A stretch of 32,837 nt of DNA from an uncultured Holophagaceae bacterium (GTDB lineage: Bacteria; Acidobacteriota; Holophagae; Holophagales; Holophagaceae), in NCBI GenBank assembly GCA_903880675.1, contig CAIRQL010000194.1:1-32837 (forward strand), written 5' to 3'. The notes beneath the pieces are model-generated. The model did not search any database. It saw nothing but the letters and a program-made list of their open reading frames with translations, and had not been told where the DNA came from. Both the position numbers and the translations under genes were made by a program. Shown one piece after another: positions 1 through 7,687 of this stretch (positions are counted from its first letter, which is position 1; each line of letters opens with the position of its first letter).

Positions 1-12
1 ATAAAGACGTTT

Positions 13-135
13 AACCGCAGAGAACACAGAGGACGCAGAGGAAAAGCAACACAGGCCGCTGGCAGCCGCACCGATGGCTGGGCTGTGCCTGGCATCCCCT
101 TGTCCTTCTCTGCGCTCTCTGCGTCCTCTGCGGTT
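13..135. repeat. Intergenic inverted-repeat element, copy A
   Basis: A left arm starting AACCGCAGAG (13-41) is mirrored by a right arm ending CTCTGCGGTT (about 107-135). I count 24 of 29 matching positions between the arms, around a loop of about 65 bases. Each arm is itself a degenerate series of GCAGAG units about 9-10 bases apart. The element fills the space directly upstream of rdgB. It resembles the copies at 1694-1840 and 25441-25539, so I treat it as a dispersed, non-coding repeat. The 60-aa ORF at 74-256 lies partly inside it and has no coding support. Confidence 0.75.
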
Positions 136-161
136 GGCGTTCTCATTTCTGGACGCCCCCC

Positions 162-761
162 ATGCTGAGGGTCCTGCTCGCCTCCCGCAATGCTGGCAAG
201 CTGCGCGAGTTTGCGGACCTGCTCCCGGGCATGACGCTGGTGCCCTGGCCCGCTGAGGCGCCGGAGCTGCCGGAGACTGGCGCCTTCTTCCAGGACAACG
301 CCCTGCAGAAGGCCGAGGGCGCGCGGGCCTGGTGGCTGGCCCACGGCACCGGGTCCGTGGATGCGGTGCTGGCCGATGACTCGGGCCTCTGTGTGGACGC
401 CCTCTGGGGCGGCCCCGGCGTGCTCAGCGCCCGCTTCGCCCAGGACCTGAGCTCCTACGCCGAGCGCAACCAGCGCCTGCTGGACCTGCTGCCAACAGAC
501 GCGACCCGCACGGCCCGCTTTGTGTGCGTGCTGGCCTGGGCGCCCCTGCTGGATACGGCCGGGGAGCGCTTCACCGTCAGCGGCGCTGTGGAGGGCAGCC
601 TGGCCCTGGAGCACCGGGGCAGCCAAGGCTTCGGCTACGATCCGATCTTCCTCCCGGAGGGCTTCGATCAAACCTTTGGCGAGCTGCCGGCCGCCGTCAA
701 GCACACCCTCAGCCACCGGGCCAGGGCCTGTGCTGCGCTCAGGGCCAAGCTGGGCGAATGA
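162..761 (+). CDS. rdgB: RdgB/HAM1-type dITP/XTP pyrophosphatase
   Basis: This is a soluble nucleotide-pool cleaning enzyme. Family members hydrolyse dITP, dXTP/XTP and ITP to the monophosphate plus pyrophosphate, preventing deaminated purines from entering DNA or RNA. The N-terminus carries the family signature (LLASRNAGKLREF, residues 5-17). DDSGLCVDALWGGPGVLSAR (about 72-91) matches the second conserved block with its catalytic Asp, and SQGFGYDPIFLP (about 153-164) matches the third. The length of 199 aa is normal for the family. ATG 162 is chosen because it places the signature at the usual distance from the N-terminus. No Shine-Dalgarno sequence precedes it; the upstream bases are GACGCCCCCC. 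The stop codon overlaps the start of the EamA gene (ATGA), so the two are probably translationally coupled. Confidence 0.95.
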   Translation: MLRVLLASRNAGKLREFADLLPGMTLVPWPAEAPELPETGAFFQDNALQKAEGARAWWLAHGTGSVDAVLADDSGLCVDALWGGPGVLSARFAQDLSSYAERNQRLLDLLPTDATRTARFVCVLAWAPLLDTAGERFTVSGAVEGSLALEHRGSQGFGYDPIFLPEGFDQTFGELPAAVKHTLSHRARACAALRAKLGE

Positions 762-1687
762 GCGGCCAGCGCGATCCCCGCACTGGGCTGGCCATCGCTG
801 GCTTGCTCCTGCTGTGGGCCTCTGCCTTCGCCGGCATCCGGGCGGGCATGCGCCTCACCCCGGCAGGCCTGCCCGGCGCCGATGGCTACGGCCCCGGTGA
901 GCTGGCCCTGCTGCGCTTCGGCACCGCCTCCGTGGTGCTGGCCCTCTATGCCCTGGCCCGCCGCATGCCGCTGCCGGCGCGGCGGGACCTGCCGCACATC
1001 GCCCTGGCCGGCTTTCTGGGCATCAGCCTCTACCATGTGACCCTCAACTTCGGCGAGCTGACGGTCCAGTCCGGGGCCGCCTCCATGCTGATCTCCGCCG
1101 GCCCCGTCTTCACGGCGATCCTCTCGTCGCTGGTGCTCCGGGAGCGCCTGACCGCCACGGGGTGGCTGGGTATCCTGGTGGCCTTCGGCGGCGTCGTCCT
1201 CATCGCCCTCAGCGGCGGCAAGGGCCTGCACTTCACGCCGGGGGCCCTGCTGATCCTGCTATCCGCCGCTGCCTCTGCGGTCTTCTCGATCCTGTCGAAG
1301 CAGGCGCTCCGGCGCCATGAGGCCCTGGCCTTCACCTGCTACTCCATCTGGGCGGGCACCGTGCCCCTGCTGTTCTTTCTGCCGGGTCTGGTCCGGCAGA
1401 CCCATACGGCCGCCCCCGCCGCCACCCTGGCCGTCGTGTACCTGGGCATCTTTCCCGCCGCCCTCGCCTACCTGCTCTGGAACCTCGCCCTGACCCGGAT
1501 GTCCGCCTCGGTGCTGTCAAGCTTCCTGTACCTGTCCCCCGTGCTCGCCAGCGCCATCGCCTGGGTCTGGCTGGGCGAAGTGCCCACCTTCCTCACCGTC
1601 CTCGGCGGCGCCATCGCCATCGCGGGCGTGGTGCTCGTCCAGACCCGAGGCCAGCGCCCGGCGGCGGCCTCCCTTGGGGACACCTAG
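758..1687 (+). CDS. EamA/DMT-family membrane transporter
   Basis: This is an inner-membrane drug/metabolite transporter of the ten-helix EamA type; the substrate cannot be read from sequence. The track ORF begins at 524, but its first 78 residues are read out of frame through rdgB. ATG 758 overlaps the rdgB stop and gives a protein of 309 aa starting MSGQRDPRTG. Two EamA halves are visible. The first includes the ISLYHVTLNFGELTVQSGAA region and ends with the VLRERLT loop. The second includes the YLGIFPAALAYLLWNLAL region and ends with the WVWLGEVPT loop. The repeated RERL / GEVP loops before the last helix of each half are typical of the family. The gene ends just before repeat copy B. Coupling to rdgB is probably an operon convenience rather than a functional link. 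Confidence 0.9.
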   Translation: MSGQRDPRTGLAIAGLLLLWASAFAGIRAGMRLTPAGLPGADGYGPGELALLRFGTASVVLALYALARRMPLPARRDLPHIALAGFLGISLYHVTLNFGELTVQSGAASMLISAGPVFTAILSSLVLRERLTATGWLGILVAFGGVVLIALSGGKGLHFTPGALLILLSAAASAVFSILSKQALRRHEALAFTCYSIWAGTVPLLFFLPGLVRQTHTAAPAATLAVVYLGIFPAALAYLLWNLALTRMSASVLSSFLYLSPVLASAIAWVWLGEVPTFLTVLGGAIAIAGVVLVQTRGQRPAAASLGDT

Positions 1688-1693
1688 GGGAAA

Positions 1694-1840
1694 AACTCTC
1701 GCAGAGGGGCGCCGAGACTGCAGAGGCTGCGGAGGAAATCAGGGCCTCCCTACGCCCTCCGCTTTCTTGTCCTTTCTCTGCGCCCCGCCGCTATCTCAGC
1801 GTCCCTCCGCGAGAGTTGTTCTTGGTGGTGATCTTTGAAA
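1694..1840. repeat. Intergenic inverted-repeat element, copy B
   Basis: The left arm AACTCTCGCAGAGGGGCGCC... (1694-1717) matches the reverse complement of the right arm ending GCGAGAGTT (about 1794-1817) at 21 of 24 positions by my count. The inner sequence also partly pairs (GGAGGAAA against TTTCTC-rich bases). It occupies the whole convergent gap between the EamA gene and the M23 peptidase gene. The right end continues with CTTGGTGGTGATCTTTGAAA (1821-1840), nearly identical to the right end of copy C, which is the best evidence that the two are one family. A role as a bidirectional transcript end is plausible but not shown. Confidence 0.75.
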
Positions 1841-1843
1841 TCA

Positions 1844-2653
1844 CTACAAGAACAGCCGCGGATCCACGCGGGCGTTGTTCAAACTCACGGACCAGTGCAG
1901 GTGGGGGCCGGTGGAGCGGCCGGTGTGGCCCACCTCACCCAGCAGGTCGCCGGCTTGCAGCACCTGGCCCTGCTTCACTTTGATCTTCGAGAGGTGGGCG
2001 AAGAGGCTCACCACACCCTCGCCGTGGGCCAGGAACACGGCGTTGCCGCTGAAGAAGAAGTTGCCGGTGAGCACCACCACGCCCGCCGCCGGGGCCCGCA
2101 CCGCTTGGCCCGTGGGGGCCTTGATGTCCAGCCCCCCATGGGGAGAGCGGGGCTCGCCGTTGAGGATGCGGCGCATGCCAAAGGAAGCGGTGAGGGCCCC
2201 CGCCGTGGGTCGGCGGAAGCGCAGCGACGGCACCAGGCCCTCGGGCCACGCCTTCCAGGCTGGCTCCATGAGGGCCTGCTCCCGAACGATGCGGGCCTCG
2301 TCCTCGGGTGCCGGGTTCACCATGCGCGGATTCTCCAGGCGCAGGTGCTGCTCCGGGTAGTGCTTGGGGCGGAGGCTGAAGGGCACCGCACGGCCGTCCA
2401 CCTCCACCGTGTCCTGGCCGGGCTTGGCACTCAGGGGGATGCCCACCACCGCGGTCCAGCCGGTGGCACTCCGCCGCACCAGCACCGGCTCGCCGTGGGA
2501 GGTCACCCGGGGTGCCAGGTCCTGCTTCGGGAGAGCGACGAGGGCCACGCCACCGGGGACCGCCGAGCCCTTGAGGGGAAGGGCCGGGGCCGCCGCACGA
2601 AGGGTACAGGTCGCCAACAGCAGGCCACAGAAAGAGAGGGACGAGCGCTTCAT
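1844..2653 (-). CDS. Secreted M23-family (LytM-type) peptidase
   Basis: This is a probable periplasmic or cell-wall zinc peptidase acting on peptidoglycan, or a non-catalytic relative that activates amidases. The 269-aa protein starts with a signal peptide (basic MKRSS, hydrophobic to about residue 20, then Ala-rich cleavage region). The M23 domain fills the C-terminal 120 residues. The zinc-binding set looks complete: HGGLD (H172, D176), FAHLS (H220) and HLHW (H251, H253). An intact set argues for an active endopeptidase rather than an EnvC/NlpD-like activator. The region at about 25-150 is a poorly conserved N-terminal domain. The start codon overlaps the cupin stop (ATGA), making this the last gene of the minus-strand operon. 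Repeat copy B lies immediately downstream. Confidence 0.9.
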   Translation of the reverse strand: MKRSSLSFCGLLLATCTLRAAAPALPLKGSAVPGGVALVALPKQDLAPRVTSHGEPVLVRRSATGWTAVVGIPLSAKPGQDTVEVDGRAVPFSLRPKHYPEQHLRLENPRMVNPAPEDEARIVREQALMEPAWKAWPEGLVPSLRFRRPTAGALTASFGMRRILNGEPRSPHGGLDIKAPTGQAVRAPAAGVVVLTGNFFFSGNAVFLAHGEGVVSLFAHLSKIKVKQGQVLQAGDLLGEVGHTGRSTGPHLHWSVSLNNARVDPRLFL

Positions 2654-3015
2654 CCCGGCTCTCCGGTGCCCGGCGACTGGGTGAGGATCCCCAGGAAGGT
2701 CAGCGGAGCATCGGAGTCGTTGCTCAGGCCGTGGGTGCTGCCGGCCTTCACCAGGAACAGGTCCCCGGCCACCACGGGAAAGCGCTCCCCATCGAGGAGG
2801 CCCGTGCCCCGGCCCGCCAGGATCAGGTAGAGGTCCTCGGTGTCCACATGGCGGTGCTCGCCGATGGTGGTGCCCGGCGCCAGGGTCGTGCGACCCAGGC
2901 TGAGGATGCCCGCCATCTCACCAGCCTGGAGCAGCTCCGCGCCCTGGGCCGAGCCGACCCCGCCCCGGATGTTGGTGCGAGTGGTCTCAACCTGCTCGGA
3001 GTGTCGGCGGATCAT
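2650..3015 (-). CDS. Small single-domain cupin protein
   Basis: This is a 121-aa stand-alone cupin, a small metal-binding beta-barrel. Cupin motif 1 is seen as GEHRHVDTEDLYLILAGRG (about residues 53-71), with the two His and the Glu of the metal site. Motif 2 is GDLFLVKAGSTHGLSN (about 84-99), with its His. All usual ligands are present, so metal binding is likely. The reaction or ligand cannot be predicted, because such proteins include isomerases, dioxygenases and sugar or regulator-type binding proteins. It overlaps the upstream unknown gene and the downstream peptidase gene by four bases each, so it is almost certainly co-translated with them. Confidence 0.88.
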   Translation of the reverse strand: MIRRHSEQVETTRTNIRGGVGSAQGAELLQAGEMAGILSLGRTTLAPGTTIGEHRHVDTEDLYLILAGRGTGLLDGERFPVVAGDLFLVKAGSTHGLSNDSDAPLTFLGILTQSPGTGEPG

Positions 3016-3581
3016 GGCTCGCTCCCTGTGGGCGGCGCTGCTTCTGGCGCTACCGGAACCACCCCCGCCGCAGCTTCCGGAACAGGCTCGGCAACGGCTT
3101 CAGGCAGCGGCTCCGGGGTTGCTGCGGGACCCGCTTCGGTGGCTGCGGCGGGCGCCTCCTGCAGCCCCTCGAAGCCTGCCTCCCGCATCTTCAGGGCCTC
3201 CTGATAGGCGGCGAGGACGGCGGTGCGGACGCGCAGGTAGGAGGTCTCCGTGACCTTGGTGTTGAAGGTGAGGGTGGCCACCAGATAGTCCCGGCCATCC
3301 GGCAGGGTCTGGGGTGCGCTGACCTGGATCTGGGGCGGCATGATGGCCGAGGAGCTGCCCTCCCGCAGGCGGAGGGACTGGCCTTCGCACCAGGCCTGCA
3401 GCTGGGGCGTGAGGGCCAGACCCACTTCCGGCGAGGCCACCATGACCCGGCCGTAGAGGGTGAAGAAGAGGCGCAGCTGAGGGGGGTCGAAGGAGTGGTT
3501 CAGGTAGCCCGACATGCTGGCGATCTGCTGGAAGTCTTTCAGCAGGGCCTGCAGCTTGGGGCTGGGCTGGGTCAGGGCCAT
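3012..3581 (-). CDS. Conserved-looking protein of unknown function with Ala/Pro/Glu tail
   Basis: I do not recognise this 189-aa protein. The first 140 residues look like a compact soluble domain, with helical segments (PKLQALLKDFQQIA) and a beta-rich middle (DGRDYLVATLTFNTKVTET). The last 45 residues are low-complexity, built from Pro-Glu-Ala steps (PEPLPEAVAEPVPEAA), probably a flexible tail. There is no signal peptide and no membrane segment. Its start overlaps the mtnP stop by one base (TGATG) and its stop overlaps the cupin start by four. It is therefore real and part of the mtnP operon, but the neighbours do not point to a function. Confidence 0.75.
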   Translation of the reverse strand: MALTQPSPKLQALLKDFQQIASMSGYLNHSFDPPQLRLFFTLYGRVMVASPEVGLALTPQLQAWCEGQSLRLREGSSSAIMPPQIQVSAPQTLPDGRDYLVATLTFNTKVTETSYLRVRTAVLAAYQEALKMREAGFEGLQEAPAAATEAGPAATPEPLPEAVAEPVPEAAAGVVPVAPEAAPPTGSEP

Positions 3582-4453
3582 CAGGGCGTCCCGTACCCGT
3601 ACTTGTTCACCAGCAGGGCCAGCCGCTCCCGGGCCGCCGGAGGCACGACCTCTGGGGCCGTGAAGAGCGCCGCCTTCAGGGCCGCTCCGCAGGTGCAGGG
3701 GCGGGCGGTGCCGGCCAGCCGGGGCACCACGCAGCGCAGCAGCCGCTGGGCCTTGTCCACATTGGCGTGCATGACCTCCAGCACGGAGGCGGCGTCCACG
3801 CCCTCTTCTTCCTCGCGCCAGGCATCGTAGTCCGTCACCAGGGCGATGCAGGCGTAGCAGAGCTCTGCCTCCCGGGCCAGGCGGGCCTCGGTCACCTGGG
3901 TCATGCCGATGAGGTCGGCGCCCCAGCTCTGATGCAGGCGGCTCTCGGCCCGCGTCGAGAAGGCCGGGCCCTCCATGCAGACATAGAGTGATCCAGCCTC
4001 GATGGGCAGCGCCAGCTCCTGACCCGCCGCCAGGACAGCCCCCGTCAGATGGTTACAGGTGGGCTCGGCGAAGCTCACATGGGCCACCAGGCCCTCGCCA
4101 AAAAAGGTGTCCCGGCGGTGGCGGGTCTTGTCGATGAACTGGCCCGCCAGGCGCAGGTCCCCGGGTCGGTGCCGGGCCTGCAAGCTGCCCACGGCGGAGA
4201 CGCAGACCAGGCGCTCGACGCCCAGGGACTTCAGGGCCCAGATGTTGGCCCGGTAGTTCACCTCGCTGGGGGTGAAGCGGTGGCCCTCGCCGTGCCGGGA
4301 CAGGAAGGCCACGGGAGCGCCGCCGAGGGTGCCCAGGAGGACCGGCCCCGAGGGCTCGCCGAAGGGGGTCGCCACCGCGACCGGGCGGTCCAGGACCAGG
4401 CCCTCCATCCGATAGAGGCCACTGCCGCCGATGATGCCGATGGGTGCTCGCAT
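3581..4453 (-). CDS. mtnP: S-methyl-5'-thioadenosine phosphorylase (PNP/MTAP family)
   Basis: This enzyme splits methylthioadenosine with phosphate into adenine and methylthioribose-1-phosphate, the entry to methionine salvage. The 290-aa length fits. The phosphate-binding GGSGLY is at residues 9-14. SRHGEGHRFTPSEVNYRANI (52-71) and YVCMEGPAFSTRAESR (about 157-172) are MTAP family blocks. The purine-pocket motif is VTDYDAW (about 206-212), whose Asp residues favour a 6-aminopurine (adenine) over hypoxanthine or guanine. I therefore prefer MTAP to a guanosine/inosine phosphorylase, although methylthioinosine phosphorylases look similar. It is the first gene of a four-gene minus-strand operon and diverges from the cobalamin riboswitch across only about 40 bases. 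No strong Shine-Dalgarno is visible before ATG 4453. Confidence 0.92.
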   Translation of the reverse strand: MRAPIGIIGGSGLYRMEGLVLDRPVAVATPFGEPSGPVLLGTLGGAPVAFLSRHGEGHRFTPSEVNYRANIWALKSLGVERLVCVSAVGSLQARHRPGDLRLAGQFIDKTRHRRDTFFGEGLVAHVSFAEPTCNHLTGAVLAAGQELALPIEAGSLYVCMEGPAFSTRAESRLHQSWGADLIGMTQVTEARLAREAELCYACIALVTDYDAWREEEEGVDAASVLEVMHANVDKAQRLLRCVVPRLAGTARPCTCGAALKAALFTAPEVVPPAARERLALLVNKYGYGTP

Positions 4454-4492
4454 CGGACCATTCTACTTGCCCCGGCCCCCCCGCCGTGGTTC

Positions 4493-4740
4493 TCTTGGGG
4501 TTCTGACAACCTGTGTTGGATGTTCGGGAAGCAGGTTTGAATCCTGCGCTGCCCCGCAACGGTATGCACCACGCGCCTCGCACCTTGATCCGCGTGAGAC
4601 CTGAGACCCCGAGAACGGCCTGGAGCACGACGCTGGCCGCCCCCGGAACCTCAGACCCGAGTCACTGGGAGGAATCCCGGGAAGGCTCGGGGGGAGCCTC
4701 AAGTTCCTGTCGTGTGCGAGCCCGGAGACCGGTCCTGCAC
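4493..4740 (+). promoter_or_regulatory. Cobalamin (B12) riboswitch upstream of btuB
   Basis: The 370-base leader between mtnP and btuB holds the hallmarks of an adenosylcobalamin-class aptamer. These are GGGAA followed by a GCAGGTTTGAATCCTGC stem-loop (about 4527-4547), the core GCTGCCCCGCAAC (4548-4560), and a CACTGGGA...CCCGGGAAGGC block (about 4664-4686). A B12 box, AGCCCGGAGACCGGTCCT, lies at 4719-4736, close to the published consensus. It is followed by the full B12 uptake operon, the expected target. In known examples ligand binding represses the downstream gene. The switch probably acts on btuB translation or early termination, but I could not identify the expression platform with confidence. 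The ORFs drawn through this stretch are spurious. Confidence 0.93.
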
Positions 4741-4823
4741 CTCACCCCCCGTCGCGGGCACGGGCCGGGCCATGGTCCCTTGTGGATCCGCCCAGTCTCC
4801 GCGACTTCATGCGTGGAGGCATG

Positions 4824-6863
4824 ATGGGTTCCATCCGGACGATCCTTAGCCTGGCGACCCTCTCGGTCCCGGGAACCTGCTTGTTTGCGGCCGATGGGCC
4901 GGGCGGGCCGACGCCCCCCGAGGCCACGGTCACGGTGAATGCGGAAGCCCAGCCCGTGGCGGTCACCCGCACCCCCTCTCCCGTGCGCATCCTCGAAGGC
5001 GAGGAGCTGGCCCGCCTGGGCAGCCGCACCCTGGCGGACCTGCTGGCCGTGCTCCAGCCCGGGGCTGTGATGGCCGCTGGGAGCACGGGCAAGCAGGCCT
5101 CGGCCTTTCTCAACGGCACCCTCAGCCGGAATGTGGTGGTGCTCCTGGACGGCCTGCGCCTCAATGACCCCACTGCCACCAGCCCGGACCTCGGCGCCAT
5201 CAGCCTGGTGGGCATCGCCCGGGTGGAGCTGCTGCTGGGCCCTGCGTCGGTGCTCTACGGCAGCGATGCCATCGGCGGGGTCATCGCCCTCACCAGCCTG
5301 GGCCGGGGCGCCGCCGGCTTCCACGGGCAGGCGGGCCTGAAGACGGGCACCGATGGCCTGGTGGGCAGCGCCGCCCAGGTGCAGCTGACGGATGCCCGGG
5401 GCTGGCTGGCCGCCGGAGCGGAAGCCCAGCGGCAGGAGAGTCCCTTCCCCAGTGACGGCTTCCGGCAAGCGGGCGGCTTCCTCCGCCTGGGCACCCGCAC
5501 CGAGGCCCTGGACCTCACCGGCTTCTACCGCAACAGTGGCCAGACCGCCGCCGTGCCCTTCGCCACCGGAGGCTGGCCCGCCGCCCGCGCCTACGATCCC
5601 GACCGGGAGACCCGCATCCGCCAGGAGAGCTGGGGCGCCAGCCTGCGCTGGCGCCTGGCACCGGGCCTCGTGCTGGAGAACACCCTGCAGGCCCTCTCCG
5701 GCCTCGCCAGCGATCCCGACGGCCCCCGCCGTCAGCAGACGGACCGGGACTTCAAGCGGGTGGAGGACCAGCTGACCCTGCACTGGACGCCCAGCGCCGG
5801 GTTTCGCCTCTCGGGTCGGCTGGAGGGCCGCGAGGACACCAGCCACGCCCGGAACTACTACGACCCCGCCACCTACGCCGCCGTGCCCTACCGCGGCGAG
5901 GGCCGGGACCTCGCCGCCGCCTTGGAGGCCCGCTGGAACCTTGCCGGGGGCCTGGACTGGATCGCCGGCTTGCGCCGGGACGCTGGCCACCGGGACCTCA
6001 CGCGGGGGGACATCTTCGCCCGCAGCCGCGCCGGCAGCGCCGAGGCCAGCACCTGGCGCTCGGGCCTGAACTGGGTGGTCGCCCCGGAGCTGCGCCTCTA
6101 CGCCAGCGCCGGTCAGGGCTTCCGCATGCCCAACACCACGGAGTTCACCCTCAACGCCCAGGCCGAGGCCCAGGACGCCCGGACCTATGCCCTCCTCCCC
6201 GAGCGCAGCCGCACCGTCCAGGTGGGCGCCACGGGCCTGGTTGCTGGGCACGTGGAGTACCGCTTGGAAGCCCAGCGCACCCGCGTCAGTGACCTGCTGG
6301 CCTATGTCTACGACACCAGCTTCGCCTGGCCCCCGCTGTTCACCTCGCACTACCAGAACAGCGGCACCATCCAGGCCCAAAGCCTCGAAGGCGCCCTGGG
6401 CTGGCGGGGTGGCACCGAAGGGGCCTGGGGCGTGGACCTGCTGGCCCGCAGCCAGGAGACCCGCGACCTGGACCACAACACCAGTGGCCAGCGCTACGGC
6501 CAGCAGAACAGCGCCATCCTGCGCCATCCCTTCTTCACCTGCGGGCTGGCGGCCTTCGCCCAGTCCACCCGCTGGCGGGCTGACCTCCGCCTGGATCGCA
6601 TCGGTCCCCGCTACGACCTGAACGACACCACCTACGAGGTCACCACCCTCCGGGAGCCCTACCGCGACCTCAGTGGGGGCCTCTCTTACGAGCCCGTGCC
6701 GGGCCTGGTGCTGGCCCTGCGCGGCGAGCACCTGCTACAGCCCCGGCAGTCGGTCCAGACCTGGCTCGGCGGGCGCTACGACACCAACGGCGATGCGGCT
6801 CTGGTCTTCGGCTTCCCGGCCTCCGGTCCCCGGTGGTCCCTGAGTGCCACCTGGCGGTGGTGA
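4824..6863 (+). CDS. btuB: TonB-dependent outer membrane cobalamin receptor, BtuB-like
   Basis: This is an outer-membrane barrel that takes up cobalamin using TonB energy. After a signal peptide (to ...LFAAD) comes a TonB-box-like ATVTVNAE stretch. The plug domain follows (TPSPVRILEGEELARLG through GPASVLYGSDAIGGVIAL), then about 550 residues of beta-strand-rich barrel ending in WRW, with the terminal aromatic residue expected of barrels. The track start is GTG 4782, giving 693 aa. I prefer ATG 4824 (679 aa) because GGAGG sits at 4815-4819 and the signal peptide is then of normal length; ATG 4821 or 4809 are alternatives. Substrate assignment rests on the riboswitch and the btuFCD genes downstream. 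The stop overlaps the btuF start. Confidence 0.9.
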   Translation: MGSIRTILSLATLSVPGTCLFAADGPGGPTPPEATVTVNAEAQPVAVTRTPSPVRILEGEELARLGSRTLADLLAVLQPGAVMAAGSTGKQASAFLNGTLSRNVVVLLDGLRLNDPTATSPDLGAISLVGIARVELLLGPASVLYGSDAIGGVIALTSLGRGAAGFHGQAGLKTGTDGLVGSAAQVQLTDARGWLAAGAEAQRQESPFPSDGFRQAGGFLRLGTRTEALDLTGFYRNSGQTAAVPFATGGWPAARAYDPDRETRIRQESWGASLRWRLAPGLVLENTLQALSGLASDPDGPRRQQTDRDFKRVEDQLTLHWTPSAGFRLSGRLEGREDTSHARNYYDPATYAAVPYRGEGRDLAAALEARWNLAGGLDWIAGLRRDAGHRDLTRGDIFARSRAGSAEASTWRSGLNWVVAPELRLYASAGQGFRMPNTTEFTLNAQAEAQDARTYALLPERSRTVQVGATGLVAGHVEYRLEAQRTRVSDLLAYVYDTSFAWPPLFTSHYQNSGTIQAQSLEGALGWRGGTEGAWGVDLLARSQETRDLDHNTSGQRYGQQNSAILRHPFFTCGLAAFAQSTRWRADLRLDRIGPRYDLNDTTYEVTTLREPYRDLSGGLSYEPVPGLVLALRGEHLLQPRQSVQTWLGGRYDTNGDAALVFGFPASGPRWSLSATWRW

Positions 6864-7687
6864 TGCGCCGCCTCCTCCTCGCCCTGCTGCTGCTGGGGAC
6901 GGTCCTCCAGGCCGCCCGGCCCCAGCGGGTCGTGAGCCAGTCTGTGGGCACGGATGAGCTGCTGCTGGCCCTGGCGGATCCGGATCAGATCGCCGCCCTG
7001 AGCCACCTGGCTGGCGACCGCCGCTTCAGCCCGGTGGCCGCCGAGGCCGCCCGCTTCCCCACCATCCGCGAGAGCAGCGTCGAGAGCGTGCTGCGCCACC
7101 GGCCGGACCTGGTGCTGGCCGCCAGCTACACCCAGCCCGAGACCCTGGCCCTGCTGCGCCGGACCGGCGTGCGGATGGTGGTGCTGTCCCGCTTCGACAC
7201 GCTGGGGGACGTCTACGCCAACCTCCGCACCCTGGGCCGGGAGCTGGGTCAGGAGGCCCGGGCCGAGGCCCTCATCCTCCGCTGCCAGGAGCGCTCGGCG
7301 GCTCTGGCGGCGCGCCTCGCCGGCGTGCGCAAGGTGCGGGTGCTGGGGGCAAGCATCTATCCCTTCACGCCGGGCCTCGCCACCACCTTCCAAGACATCT
7401 GCGACCATGCCGGGGCCCTCAATGTGGCGGCGGAAGCGGGCCTCCGGGGCCATGCGCCCACGCCCTCGGAGCGCCTGCTCCTCTGGCAGGCGGAGGTGCT
7501 GGTGGCCACGGGGGACGGCAGCACCCAGGCCACCCTGGCGGCCATCCCCCACTACCGGGTTCTCCCTGCCTTCCGGGCCGGCCGCCTGGTGGTGCTCCCG
7601 GAGCCGCTGGTCTCCAGCGTCTCCCACCACCGCCTGGAGGCCTTTGAGGCCCTGGCCAAGGCCCTCCACCCGGAGCGCTTCCGGTGA
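6863..7687 (+). CDS. btuF: Periplasmic cobalamin-binding protein, BtuF-like
   Basis: This is the helical-backbone class III binding protein that carries cobalamin from BtuB to the BtuCD importer. ATG 6863 overlaps the btuB stop (TGATG) and gives 274 aa. The ten extra residues of the track ORF (start 6833) lie inside btuB and are rejected. There is a signal peptide (MRRLLLALLLLGTVLQA). The mature N-terminus RVVSQSVGTDELLLAL matches the usual RVVSL-P--TE-L-AL block. HRPDLVLAASYTQPETLALLRRTGV is the typical lobe-1 segment. A long central helix joins the lobes. Position alone could also fit a siderophore-binding protein; the riboswitch makes cobalamin the better call. Confidence 0.88.
   Translation: MRRLLLALLLLGTVLQAARPQRVVSQSVGTDELLLALADPDQIAALSHLAGDRRFSPVAAEAARFPTIRESSVESVLRHRPDLVLAASYTQPETLALLRRTGVRMVVLSRFDTLGDVYANLRTLGRELGQEARAEALILRCQERSAALAARLAGVRKVRVLGASIYPFTPGLATTFQDICDHAGALNVAAEAGLRGHAPTPSERLLLWQAEVLVATGDGSTQATLAAIPHYRVLPAFRAGRLVVLPEPLVSSVSHHRLEAFEALAKALHPERFR

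Noticed and set aside
13-135. CRISPR array
   Set aside because: The GCAGAG units are short, degenerate and arranged as two inverted arms, without regular repeats and unique spacers. No cas gene is present.
4463-4824. ORFs through the btuB leader on both strands
   Set aside because: They cross the cobalamin riboswitch, whose conserved RNA motifs explain the sequence.
4662-6731. 689-aa minus-strand ORF opposite btuB
   Set aside because: It mirrors btuB, has low-complexity Gly/Ala/Gln-rich sequence and no motif. It is a by-product of GC-rich third positions.
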